DNA from: Teratosphaeria epicoccoides
Lineage: Eukaryota; Ascomycota; Dothideomycetes; Mycosphaerellales; Teratosphaeriaceae
DNA length: 64,000 bases
Assembly: GCA_021401465.1 (NCBI GenBank)
Contig: JADDMT010000004.1
Location: 574,065-638,064 of the forward strand
Reading direction: 5' to 3'
Below are positions 1-9,971 of this stretch, piece after piece (positions within the stretch are counted from its first letter, which is position 1; the number at the start of each line of letters is the position of its first letter). The notes under the pieces were generated by a model. It did no database searches. It worked only from the letters and a program-made list of their open reading frames with translations, and was not told where the DNA came from. The position numbers were made by a program, and so were the translations under genes.

Positions 1-571
1 CATTCCGTAGCAAGTAAGCCAGCGCTGTATGATGCAAGTTGCCGCGAGGAGATGAGAGACGAGTGGGGAAAAGCGGTGTGGTAGGACGGCCCGGCGCAAA
101 TCTATAGTAATGAACGCTATGCCTCCAGCACCACAGCAGACAACCTCGCGTCAACAGCAATCCCTGACATCACTACACCACAAACCAGTTCCCCCCCGGC
201 GCAGAAGATCAGTCCATCCAACCGCGTTGACAGTGCCGAAGTGAGAGGGACATTCAAACGCAGGCTGGGCCTCCGCAAATACGCTCTAGAAGGCGCCAAG
301 ACGCATTTATTCGTGAGGCCGTTACATACGTTTCGCCCCGCCCGTTGCCTATATCTACACAAGCACTTTCAGTGCACGAATGCTCCAATCAGAATCTACC
401 ACCGAGTCGCGAATCGTACAGACCCTTTTGTGGTCGTAAATTTTGCATCCCTGTACTCCCAAGGCGCTGTGCATATACATCATCGTGTGCGAAAGCTTTT
501 TCAATGCCTCATAGGGCTCAAAGAGAAGGTTGTCACTGCGTGTAGATCGTTCGGACCCAAGCTTTGTTGCC
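1..571. other. Left-edge intergenic sequence
   Basis: I see no reading frame with protein-like composition here. It lies just downstream of the palI stop codon, so its right part is probably the palI 3' UTR and terminator region. Confidence 0.4.
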
Positions 572-3267
572 CTAGAATTCCGTTGGGTACCGTCCGCCAG
601 GAGTCAAACCTGAAGCCGGTGGCATGCTGGCGCCCATGCCACCTCTCCCACCACGTCCACCTCGACCTGCTCGGCCCGGCGGTCCGATGCCCGGGAGCGT
701 GAAGTCGGGATTCGCGTTCAAGATCACGTCCTCACCCCTCCTCTGCGGAGCGCCGCCTCGCGCAGACCCACCATGCGCGGGTCCAGGCCCAGGTTGCCAG
801 TCCGGATTTATCGGCCGCTGGCTGATCGAAGTGAAATGACTCGTATCTGACGCAGCACCTGGACTCCGCGCGCCCTCAGGCAAGGTTTCGTAAGAGTGAT
901 CCCGTTCATCGTTCAACATCACCTGCGGCGGTGCCGCCACGTGATGGTTGTCTACATCCGGGTGTGCGCTGTGCTCGCCGTCAGCAAGCTCGCCATCGCC
1001 GGCTCGGTCTACGTCGGTGACGGTGTCTGCCACGAAGCTTGGGATGTGTGTGGAGGAAGGCACTTGTTGCATGCTGTGAGGTAGTTGTGGAGGAGCTTGG
1101 TCGAGGTGGTTGGGGGCAGTATGATGAGAAGGTGATGCCATACGTTGCGGGCCGCCGTACGCTTGGTACGCGCCACCTTGGGTCAGAGCTGTGGGGAGGG
1201 GAGCGGTCGGCGCGCCTGCGTCGCTGCCGGGATCTTGTACGAAACGCGGGTCGACGTCTTCGTAATACGCGTCGGAGCCAGTTCTTTCATGGCCAATTGG
1301 GGGTGGCACAGGAGTAGACTCCTGCGCTAGTGGGCCTGATGAAGCCACTTCGCTCGACGACAAATTGCCGTCCGAAGGTGAGAACTGGCCCGCTGCTGGA
1401 GTCGCTGGATGGCCATTTGGATGTAATGGCGCCGGGGGTGATATCTGGCCCCACTGCGTTCGAGGCGACACGTAATCCCTACGACCTGTTAGTAACATCT
1501 CACAGCGGCATGTTCTGCCGCCAACTTACTGATTGGAACCAGAGTAAATGCTGGTCGGACTCCTAGGCGAATATGCATTCTCCTGCCTTGGCACCGGACC
1601 CTGTTGTAACCCAACCATTCCTGCAACGTCACCATCGCTGTCTCTGAGACCATAGCTCGGGTTCATCTCTGGCTGTTGACGCGGTGCAGACGGGCTCCCC
1701 GTCCGCTCATCCATCTCCACCGCCTGCCCTATTGGACCGGCGACAAACTCGTCGTAGTGAGGTTGTTGCGCTGTAGAAGGCGGCATGTCATCCATTGGGG
1801 CTCTTGAGCCAGGCGCCGAAGCGTCGTCGTAGTACGGCTCAATGGCGCCGGTGTAGCCAGGCGGTGGCCCTTGCCTTGGCATTCCTCCTCTGCCCGTGGC
1901 GCCTGGGGGAGGCCCATACCCTCCTCGCCCCCTGAATCCAGGAGGCGGCATTCCTGGGCCCCTGTAGCCTCCTCGAGGTCCGTATCCACCTCTAGGCGGC
2001 CCGTAACCTCCCCTCGGCGGGCCATATCCAGCTCGGGAAGAGCTATAGCCGCGTCCTGGGGGCCCGTACCCACCTCTGGCTCGCACTGCCGCGCCGTTTG
2101 ACCGATTAGAAGCAAGCGACCCGTGTGACCCTTGGTGTCTCAGTCCAGAGGGTGGATCGCCCACGGCCATTAACCCACCCGCTGGGATCGGATTACCGTA
2201 CTGATCTCGGCTTGGTCGTCGCGCGTAGCCATTGCTGTCCATACTCAGTCTGCCATTCAGAGGCATCGGCGGCACTTCCGGAGAGCCATATGGTCGTCTG
2301 CCGCCACCACCACTGCTCGCACTTCGTACGCTCGGATTGTGCTTCGGATTCAGCGGCGCCTGATCATCCATGCTGCTTGCGCCGCCAAACATGATCGCCG
2401 TCTCTGGCGTGTTTTCTCGGGTGTCATGCCTCTTCATCTCATAGGTGGCAAACTGTGCTTCCTTGCTGAGCCCATTGGCTCCGCTCATCGGAGGCGGACT
2501 GTCGGCTCTCGGCAGCTCATCCGTCATCAGCCTGTTCTGCTGTCGGGTGTCGTAATACGCTGCTCCGCTCATGTCCGCATTCTCTGCGATCCTCTTCTTG
2601 CGAGCTTTCCGGCTGACCAGTGTCCGTCTCATGGCACACGTCAAGACGCTGGAGGCGACGATGCAGATGACTGCTGCCAAAACGATCCAACCGCCCCACG
2701 CGAGGTGCGGAACGAAGAGGAGGACGTCGACGAGGAAGGCGAGTAGACAGACGATCAGGGTCGGGATGGTGAAGATGAGGAACCCGAGAAGGAAGCGCGG
2801 ACTGTGTGACGGACTATGGAAGTGTGCCGCTGCCGCCAGGATGAAGCAGATCAGCGCGTTGAAGGCGGCGATCGGGTGCACGATCAGGATGCCGGAGAGG
2901 GAATGTCGGGTGGAGGAGGGAAGATCGAAGTCGCCGTCGCCATTGTTGTCTGTGAAGAGACCGTCTGGCAAGAAGATGGAATGTCAGCATGAAGTTGCAA
3001 CGGTTGGAGCGCATAGGCATGAAAGACAACGACATGTTGCTGTTGGCCTGGATTGGTTTGGTAGAATGTACCTGTGTTATAGGCAAGCTTGAAGGCCGAG
3101 CAGTCGCCTCCATCTTTGCAGTAGCCAAAGACTCCAAAATTGTATCCTTCGTACGTGGCCAAGGGTATGCCTCGGATGACCGGGGTCGAGAGGGTGCTCA
3201 GCAGCAGGAGCACGAAAGCGACGAGACACACCAGCGCGAGTGGGGTCGCGGGTCGCAGCAAGCCCAT
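572..3267 (-). CDS. palI: PalI/Rim9 pH-response membrane protein
   Basis: Three exons: 3267-3072, 2964-1530 and 1478-572, joined by introns with GTACAT..CCAG and GTAAGT..GTAG ends; the sum is 846 codons (845 aa). The protein belongs to the SUR7/PalI family, which helps the PalH receptor at the plasma membrane signal ambient alkaline pH to the PacC/Rim101 pathway. Exon 1 encodes a hydrophobic first segment (LVCLVAFVLLLLSTLSTPV), then an extracellular loop with a GYC..C motif. Exon 2 begins in the loop and gives three further hydrophobic helices within its first 140 codons. The remaining roughly 650 residues are a Pro/Gly/Arg-rich cytoplasmic tail with an RGGYGPP-type repeat (DNA near 1950-2050), as in filamentous-fungal PalI, which is much longer than yeast Rim9. 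The start ATG opens the hydrophobic segment. The loop, helices and tail order fit PalI well. Confidence 0.9.
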
Positions 3268-5157
3268 GATGAGGAGGGAAGAAAAGAGGGATGGAAAACG
3301 AGCGTGGGTGTCGTCGGGCTCGACTCGTCCTGGTGCGGGCGAATGCGAGTGGACGACGTGAGCAGGAAATTGGTCGTGTCGCAGGCGGACGGGAATTGTT
3401 ACAGTATATTACAAGAGCCTGGTCGCTCTTTCCGAATTGATGCAGTGTGAGGCCGCTGCCCGCCTAGCAAAACACGCACCGCTCTCGTCGGGCCGGACGA
3501 GACCCTGCGGTGGTGGTGTCGCTGTCGCTGTCGCTGGCGTCGTCGGCGGCGGCGGCGGCGCGAGTCGTGGGGAGAACTATGTGTCCTTGAAGTCTGGACC
3601 AGGACTTGGTGCTGCCTACGCGGGGAGTTTCATCTTGTCGAATGACTCGCGTGTCCAAACGGTCCCATCCGATAGTACATGTATCGATCGCCGGGTAGCC
3701 ACGATGCTACCACGTACAATATCTTCGGCGGTGAAAGTGATTTGGGAGACGGTCCGGGAGAGAGGTGGGCAAGGTTTAGGTGGCACTCTGGTCCTACGAA
3801 TCTACGTACTCGTGGGAGTTGTGGCTTGGACACCGAAAGGACAGGGAATCACATCCCACGTGACTTGGACGCCGCAGAAGCTACGCGCGCTAGGCGGTAT
3901 GCAAGCTCTATCCCGGCTAATTAATCCTTCTGGCCCGATTTCCCTACATTTCATTATTATTCCCTATTTCATCATATCATCAATCCACCTGCAATATTTG
4001 TTCAGGCATGCGACTGATCAATACGCGCGAGCATGAGCTCCACACAGTACATCATACTGTTTGCAATTGCATCTCGGCTGCATCGCGGGACTACCGAGTC
4101 CGTCTAGCCTGGAACCCAATGTCTCGGACCTTACCCGGCAAGGAGCCACCACCAGACCACCCCTCCCCCGCGCCCAACTAAAGCTATGAGTCTAGGACTC
4201 AGGGGGTAGTACGCTCAGGGGGCTGTACGCAGCACGCTCGTCGCTCACCCGCTTCCCCGCTTACCCGAGACCCGCCCACCCAGGCCGGGAGGCCAGGCGC
4301 TGACCACCTCGGAATCGGTCCTGACTCCTGACTACATGTAGGTACAGTCATGGCGACAGCGGCGACTGTAGAAGCGCGTTTCACGCCGTCACTGTACTGG
4401 TTTGCACAGCATAAGCCTTGCACTGTACTTGGAGTACAGCAGCTCAACGGCGGCGAAACGCTCGACCTGAACAATGATGGCAGGAGCCGTTAAAATGACG
4501 AGTCACAGTCAGCCCATGCTCTGGCTGCGTGACTGGCAAGCCCAATGACATGGAGCCTTAAATGCAGATATTCTCCGCGACCTATTATAGAAGTGAAGCG
4601 CGGAGTGAAGCCCACATCGGCTCCCAGGCAGATCAATGCGCAAGATCAACAACTTCTCCGTCAAAAAGAGTTGATGTGATTGTCAGCAATACCTGTGAAC
4701 AATAACACTTATTGTCAGACGTTCTGACGGGCTGAGAGCTCATGATCAGTCGCCTGCGTCTTAAGCATTGTTTCCTCAGGCTTTGAGCATATCAAGTCAA
4801 CCGCATAGATGATCGAAGAGATCCAAGGCCGCCCGGTGCTTGCATAAACTGATGCCTGAAGATGTTGGCCTGTGGGACTTCACTCTGATGGCACTGCTCC
4901 ATTGCACGAAAAGATCCTGAGGGTCACTCGTTCACTCGCCTGACTGTTCCAGCTACTGCCGCGTTCACCATCAGAAGCAAGTGGCCCTCCAATTGCGCGA
5001 GACCTTCACCTGCTAAAATCGAAGCCTGTGATTTGTATCATCACATGCGTATGACATTTTTGTGCGCCGCGCTGCCTTCAAGATCAGAGCACAGCATTGT
5101 CTAGACGCTGGCCTCTGTCGCAGCAAGACGGCCGAATATCGAAGCAGCGGATCAAGC
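3268..5157. other. Intergenic region upstream of palI
   Basis: About 1.9 kb without a credible coding frame. The longest open frame, 3437-4036 (+), is Gly/Val-rich low complexity and looks like chance. The left part is the presumed palI promoter. A GC-rich microsatellite lies at about 3507-3563. I recognise no RNA gene. Confidence 0.4.
3507..3563. repeat. GC-rich triplet/hexamer microsatellite
   Basis: Tandem GGT, TCGCTG and GGC units follow one another in the palI upstream region: about three TCGCTG copies and then a run of GGC triplets. It is a short low-complexity tract with no coding role that I can see. Confidence 0.7.
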
Positions 5158-5931
5158 ATGACAAAGCGCAAGAGGGACGAGGAGGCGAGCGACGATGCTT
5201 CTGAGCAGTTGAAGTGCGCAATCGGCACCATTCTTCTTCGCGGCTTCGCGCTGCTAACTTCCTTACCAGGTCCGATTTTGCTGAGTTCGTCACTTTGCTG
5301 GCCCACGGGCAACGCGTCCTCGTCCACAAAGATCTCATTTGTTCTCACTCCGCGTATTTACGCCCGGCGTGCTCCAAGCAGTCAAAGGAGCCCCATGGAG
5401 ATGTAGTACAGCCGGAGTTGAACGAGCTTTGCACTGTCAATCACGTGCTACATGGTTGTACTCCAGACCCGACGATCTCAGAGGACTTCCAAAGGCGAGC
5501 CAAGAGGAGTGGGATCCGATACACGCTCCTAAGGAATCAGAAAAGCAGCGCCTCTGGCTCACCGACTCTCTGGTCGCACTATGGATCCTTGGCGACAAGC
5601 TGCAGGACGTCAATTTCAAGGACAGTGTAATCGATGCTTTGCTGCTTCAAGGTGACGACTGCGCAAACATCGCCGACAACATTGCGCTAACATCGCCGAA
5701 AACATTGCGCTTGACACCGTACTGGTTATCTGGCTTTCAACCTCGGAAGAATCGACGCTGCGGCAATGGATGATCGATATCATGTTGCCGAGCTTTACAG
5801 CAGCAAATATCCAGGACTTCCACGACCTTGACTGTGCGCTGCCACGTGAGCTTCTTCATGATGAAGATGAGCTTGCAAGAGAGAGAGCGCGGCGTCAGAT
5901 TCGAGCAGCCAGGTTATGCGGACAGGTGTGA
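5158..5931 (+). pseudogene. Disrupted BTB/POZ-domain protein gene
   Basis: Exon 1 (5158-5213) reads MTKRKRDEEASDD.., followed by a convincing 56-bp intron 5214-5269 (GTGCGC donor, GCTAAC branch, TTACCAG acceptor). Exon 2 enters a BTB core with the typical fungal VHKDLICSHSAYLRPACS segment. The BTB fold then continues in another frame from about 5412, with WLYS and later LWILGDKLQDV (the LYVLADKY-like helix), so one frameshift lies near 5405-5415. A second comes from a 23-bp tandem duplication (5666-5688 and 5689-5711, 22/23 identical), after which the C-terminal frame runs to a TGA at 5929-5931. With both corrected the product would be about 230 residues, usual for small fungal BTB proteins whose substrate is unknown. 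The alternative is sequencing error, but the duplication is hard to explain that way. A functional truncated product is unlikely. Confidence 0.65.
5666..5711. repeat. 23-bp tandem duplication inside the BTB gene
   Basis: Two adjacent 23-bp units (5666-5688, 5689-5711) differ at one base (C5677 versus A5700). Because 23 is not a multiple of three, the duplication shifts the reading frame. Removing one unit joins the two halves of the BTB C-terminal region in frame. Confidence 0.9.
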
Positions 5932-6145
5932 ATATCATCAGCATGCCGAGGAGAAGGAGCAATTGTCCATAAGTGGGAGACAGGGCCGCTCGGCGTGGCT
6001 AGTGGCGCCGACTGATTCTGTCTGAGCACCAGGTTGTCGTGCTCTGGCAAAGTTGTACACGGGCAACAGGGCTTGGTCAGACAAAGTCGACGCGGAACAT
6101 GCGTTGTCCACTGCAACATGCTCGGCTTTCTGATTCATACGTCTA

Positions 6146-7407
6146 TCAACTGTCGTTATCGAGGGTGCAAGTGCTGGTAGCATTGACCCAGCCTGTCAAT
6201 CGGTTTGCAATATCAGATGCTGGAGACATCAGCACAGCACCGCACGAAATGACCCGTCCATACCAGCTTACCATAACAATGCGTACAGCATCCCTGTCCC
6301 AAGTCCCCAGATCCATCGATCGCGCCTGAGTTGTACATGCGGGCTGCCGCATAGTACTGCTGAGCTCCACTGCCTGGCGACTTATCCCAACTATCCAGCA
6401 CTTAGCCACGTCCTCCCTCGCACACGCGGTTGCCATGACTCACCACTGCTTCAACCCATCACCCGCAGAAGTCCCCTGCACCCCATCCCTCACCATCTGC
6501 CCGATCATGACGGGCCCACAAGGCGCTGTCGCTTTCCCACTACTCGCACAACTCCCTAGCCCATCATGCGTCTGCATCAACCCCGGATTGACCACCTGCC
6601 CACCGGGCGAACTCGTCGAGCGCACCCTCACACACCCCTTCGATTCCTGCATCTACAAACCCCACCCGCGCCCCGAATCGTCAGCACTCCACTCTCTCCC
6701 GCACCGGCCCCCGAACAGAACCACAAAAACAACAACCAAAAAACCAAAAAAAAACCAAAAAAAAAGAAAAAGAAAAAACGAAAAAAAAAACTCACAATAA
6801 TCGCCAACACAAACCGGCGATCCACTCCCGTCCGCGCACTCTCCCTCCCAATCGCCGCCAGAATCTCCTCGTTCTCACTCATCGAATTGTCCCTGCTCCC
6901 GTTAAACACCGCGCTGCAACTTACGTTCATCAAACCTTCGTTGCGCTCCCACATGGAGTAGAAGTCTGTCCACCGATCCACGGAGGGCCCTGTGAGCGAA
7001 AACCCAAAGCGTCAGCATGATTTCACGGCGACTCGTCTCCGGACCGGTGACGGTTGATCTCCGTGATTCCCCCCGGGGGTCCATCGAACGAGGCTGACTG
7101 GCACAGCACGCTCTAACGGCGGAGTGCTGGGATCGCCGAGAGGGGGTTGTATCCTCCTTCACTTTGCTTACAGCCAGCTTGGGTCGTGCCGTTGCCTGTG
7201 TAGAAGGTATAAGTGTTGCCAAGACCGGGTTCCAGCGCCGCAGTCGACAGGCCGTCGAGGGTTGGTGCTTGTTGGCTTGTGATTGGGGACAGGGAGATCA
7301 TGCCGGCGGGGAAAGCTACGGGTACGAGCTTTGGACGGAATGTTTTGTCAGTTGGTATGCTGGGATTTTCTTATATGGGATGGTGTGGGTACCTTGGACA
7401 TGAGCAT
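6146..7407 (-). CDS. Secreted GH23/lysozyme-like (SLT-fold) protein
   Basis: Six exons fit exactly: 7407-7393, 7328-7172, 6989-6796, 6652-6444, 6390-6272 and 6219-6146, giving 256 codons (255 aa). Each junction restores a family motif; for example the third exon joins as GWPSVDRW and the fourth begins [10 protein letters not shown]. The order matches fungal extracellular proteins with a soluble-lytic-transglycosylase/lysozyme fold: catalytic Glu in QES (E125), then GLMQTHDG, then [11 protein letters not shown], then [10 protein letters not shown] near the end. Eight cysteines suggest disulphides. The reaction for bacterial GH23 relatives is cleavage of peptidoglycan glycan strands; whether the fungal branch does this is not established. 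The start is the weak point: the 15-nt first exon gives MLMSK and the N-terminus is only mildly hydrophobic, so an upstream signal-peptide exon may be missed. The 6653-6795 intron holds an unusual homopolymer tract. Confidence 0.8.
6718..6790. repeat. Poly(A)/poly(T) tract inside an intron
   Basis: A-rich runs broken by single C or G fill most of the fourth intron of the GH23-like gene. On the coding strand this is a long T-rich tract starting directly after the GTGAG donor. It is 143 bp of intron where neighbours are 50-70 bp. Confidence 0.85.
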
Positions 7408-7862
7408 GGTGGGCTTGGGTTTGTGGGTAGAGCCAAGAACTGAATATGTAATGATGAAGCGAGGGAGAGCAGATTGTATTGAGGATTCGAAAGTTGTGGT
7501 CGTCTAACTTTGAAATGCATTTCGCGAGTTGTATTTAGAGTTGTTGGTACAGAAAGCCACAGCCGTTGTCGCTACATCAACGGGATTCTTTGCTTTTCGC
7601 CAAGATCTCCCACGCGCTTGGGAAGATGCATCTGGAGATGCAATGGATAGATTATTGCTTGTGTAACCCGGTTATGCGCTGAAATGTCTCGCCTTTGCTT
7701 TTGCTTTGTGAAAGACGCGTCATGAATTCGCGTGAAATATTTTGACAGGGATCGTTGGCTGGGCAACAATTCAGACAGCTCCCGGCTCAACAGTATAACT
7801 TTGCGCGTTCGGGTGCAGATTTTAGGTGAGGCGTCTAATCAGCGCTTTGACTGCTCGACGCA
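7408..7862. other. Intergenic region between GH23-like gene and GRC3
   Basis: 455 bp with no credible ORF. It should contain the promoter of the GH23-like gene (leftward) and the 3' end of GRC3, which is read in the same direction. Confidence 0.4.
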
Positions 7863-9800
7863 TCATGTTGGCCTACTCATAGGCGTATGCCTCAGCCTCC
7901 ACACTGCCCCTTCAACGCCCACGGGCTCTCTACGACTGACCCACGGCCTATCCAGACCAGCCGCTCTCTCGCCCTCGTTATACAGATCCTCGAGGTACGC
8001 CCACTCCGGCGCATCAAAGCTACCTCTCACCAAGACCACTTCCTTGTTCGTCAACCCTGCGATCCGGCTCTCTGGGATCGGCGTGACTAGCTGGAGCTGT
8101 CGCTGCTCCACGTCAATCGCCCTCACAAGACCTAGACCAATGCATTGACTGAATTTCGGTATCAGAGGCTGACAGACGTCTGGTTCATCAGGCACAGGAT
8201 ATGGCAAGCCCTCTGCTGTGTTGGCCAGCCAGGCTTTGGTATCGTCTTCCTCTTGTCTACCGAAGGCAGCAGAGAGATGCAGGGGCTCGACCGCCACGAT
8301 CGCCACTACAGAGCCATCAAGTACTTCAGCGAGGTAATCTGGACTGGGCGCTTGCCCGTATGATACGATGGCTCGAATACCGGCGCCGGGCTCGGCATAT
8401 TTCATAATCCAAGGGCGAACTGAGTTGATGGGTTTGGTGGTCCACTTCGCATCCAGACCATGTGTGCTCTGATGAAAATAGGCCATAGTCTGCATGTTAC
8501 GCAGTTCCGCAGGCGTCCTGGAAGAGGGCCTAGAGGGCTGACGAGGTAGGCGATGGACATGCATTGATATAGCTGTTCGCTGTAGTGCTTCGACGAGCGC
8601 ATCTTCCACGGGGTCAAGAACGATCAGATCGGTCACGCCCGTGACCTTGACCAAGTCTGCTGTGATGGTAGCCCCAAGCCCACTGATCCACCCGCAGGTA
8701 TTGACGATGAGTGGCATAGCTGTATTAACATAACGTATAAGATCCTTGACGCAGCCAACGTAGTGATCTGGATCATCCTTGAAGCTCGAGGCTGCGATAC
8801 TGTGGCTTCTGACCAACTTGTAGTCTTGGTTGTTGACGCTGGCGGGATGTGTGAACGACGGTCCGAGCAGTGGCGCGTTGACCTCGACGAGGGAGATCTG
8901 ACCGGGTACTCCGAACTCTGGTTGACCAGGATCCAGATCCAAACATTGCACCTTCTGCGACGTAGCAGGCTTGCCAAGCAGTGTATTGCTGATGAGGCGA
9001 TTGAGAGTAGACTTCCCAGATGACTTGACCCCAATCGCCAGTATGCGTGGTGCCCTGCTGTTCGACTCGACAGAAAGGCGCGCGAGCAGCTTCTCGGTCG
9101 TCCTATCAACTTCGAGAACGCTCAAAGAGCGCTGCAAGTCGTCATCGTCGGTGGTATACAGGAGCTTGAACGAGCATTTCGAGCCTTTCTTGGTCCAGAC
9201 CTTCTTGAATAGTGGCGAAAGCTTGCCAATCTTTGACAGGCCAGATTTGACATGGTGCAGGAGAATGACGGTGCCGCTCCTTTTGGCAATAATCTGAGGT
9301 AGGGCTGCCGTGCTTGGGGAATAGACTCGCTGACGACCAGAATTTGGCGTCAATGTCGCGCCGTAGACAAGAATAATTCCTCTCAGCACTTCGACATCAT
9401 AGATTCCAACACAAGCAGCAACTTCATCTGTCCGAAAGTTGATTTCAAGTGTCTTGTGTTCGAGCTCTCGTACAAGTTTTGGCTTGATGGTGGATAGTGG
9501 CGTGCTCCCGGTAGGCCTTGGACGTGCGGCGATCTGGAGGTCCCGCTGGAGGCCATCATCGCTCGAGTTGTCGAAAGCGGCATGATGGCCGTCATATGGG
9601 GTTTGCGCTACATTCGTGTCGAAGGCATCATCCTCGTTCTCCAGGGACGCCTTCGCAGGTTTTGGCTGCTTAGCGAGGCGTGCTGCAGCGAATGCGCTCA
9701 GTCTCCCTGTTGAAAGTCAGCATGCCGGCGCTACATTGTTGAATCCGTACAGACCGTTCGCTTGACCAAAGGCTTCATGCGCCTTCCTCTTCTGCGCCAT
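7863..9800 (-). CDS. GRC3: Grc3 polynucleotide 5'-hydroxyl kinase
   Basis: Exons 9800-9755 and 9706-7863 with a 48-bp intron (GTCTGT..ACAG) give 630 codons (629 aa). The protein is the nucleolar Clp1/Grc3-family RNA kinase that works with the Las1 nuclease in ITS2 processing of pre-rRNA and in RNA polymerase I termination. The P-loop GVKSSGKST lies at about residues 241-249, followed by the family's CLDLDPGQPEFG motif (Walker B/lid region) and the VNTCGW segment. The N-terminal about 120 residues are charged and poorly conserved, and the C-terminal region is the usual Grc3 extension. An alternative donor (after GCCTTTG) would shorten exon 1 by nine bases without changing the frame. RPA34, another Pol I gene, starts 171 bp away in the opposite direction. 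Confidence 0.92.
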
Positions 9801-9971
9801 TGAAATCCATGTTATGTATCAGCCATCCCGAACAGGCAGTCACGGTTGAATCCGCCAAAATGTTTTGGCTTCCTTCTCGGGATTAGCGCCGCTCGAATTG
9901 ATCTTTCTTGATAACATTGAGCTCGGGCGCAATTGCTGTTGACGCTGCCCTTGGTGGCTGTCGCCCTCAGA
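9801..9971. promoter_or_regulatory. Divergent promoter GRC3/RPA34
   Basis: Only 171 bp separate the two start codons, so both 5' UTRs and core promoters must share this segment. I see no clear TATA box. The genes are functionally linked (rRNA transcription and processing). Confidence 0.6.

Noticed and set aside
3437..4036. 199-codon frame upstream of palI
   Set aside because: Starts in a GC microsatellite and has Gly/Val-rich low complexity; no family resemblance.
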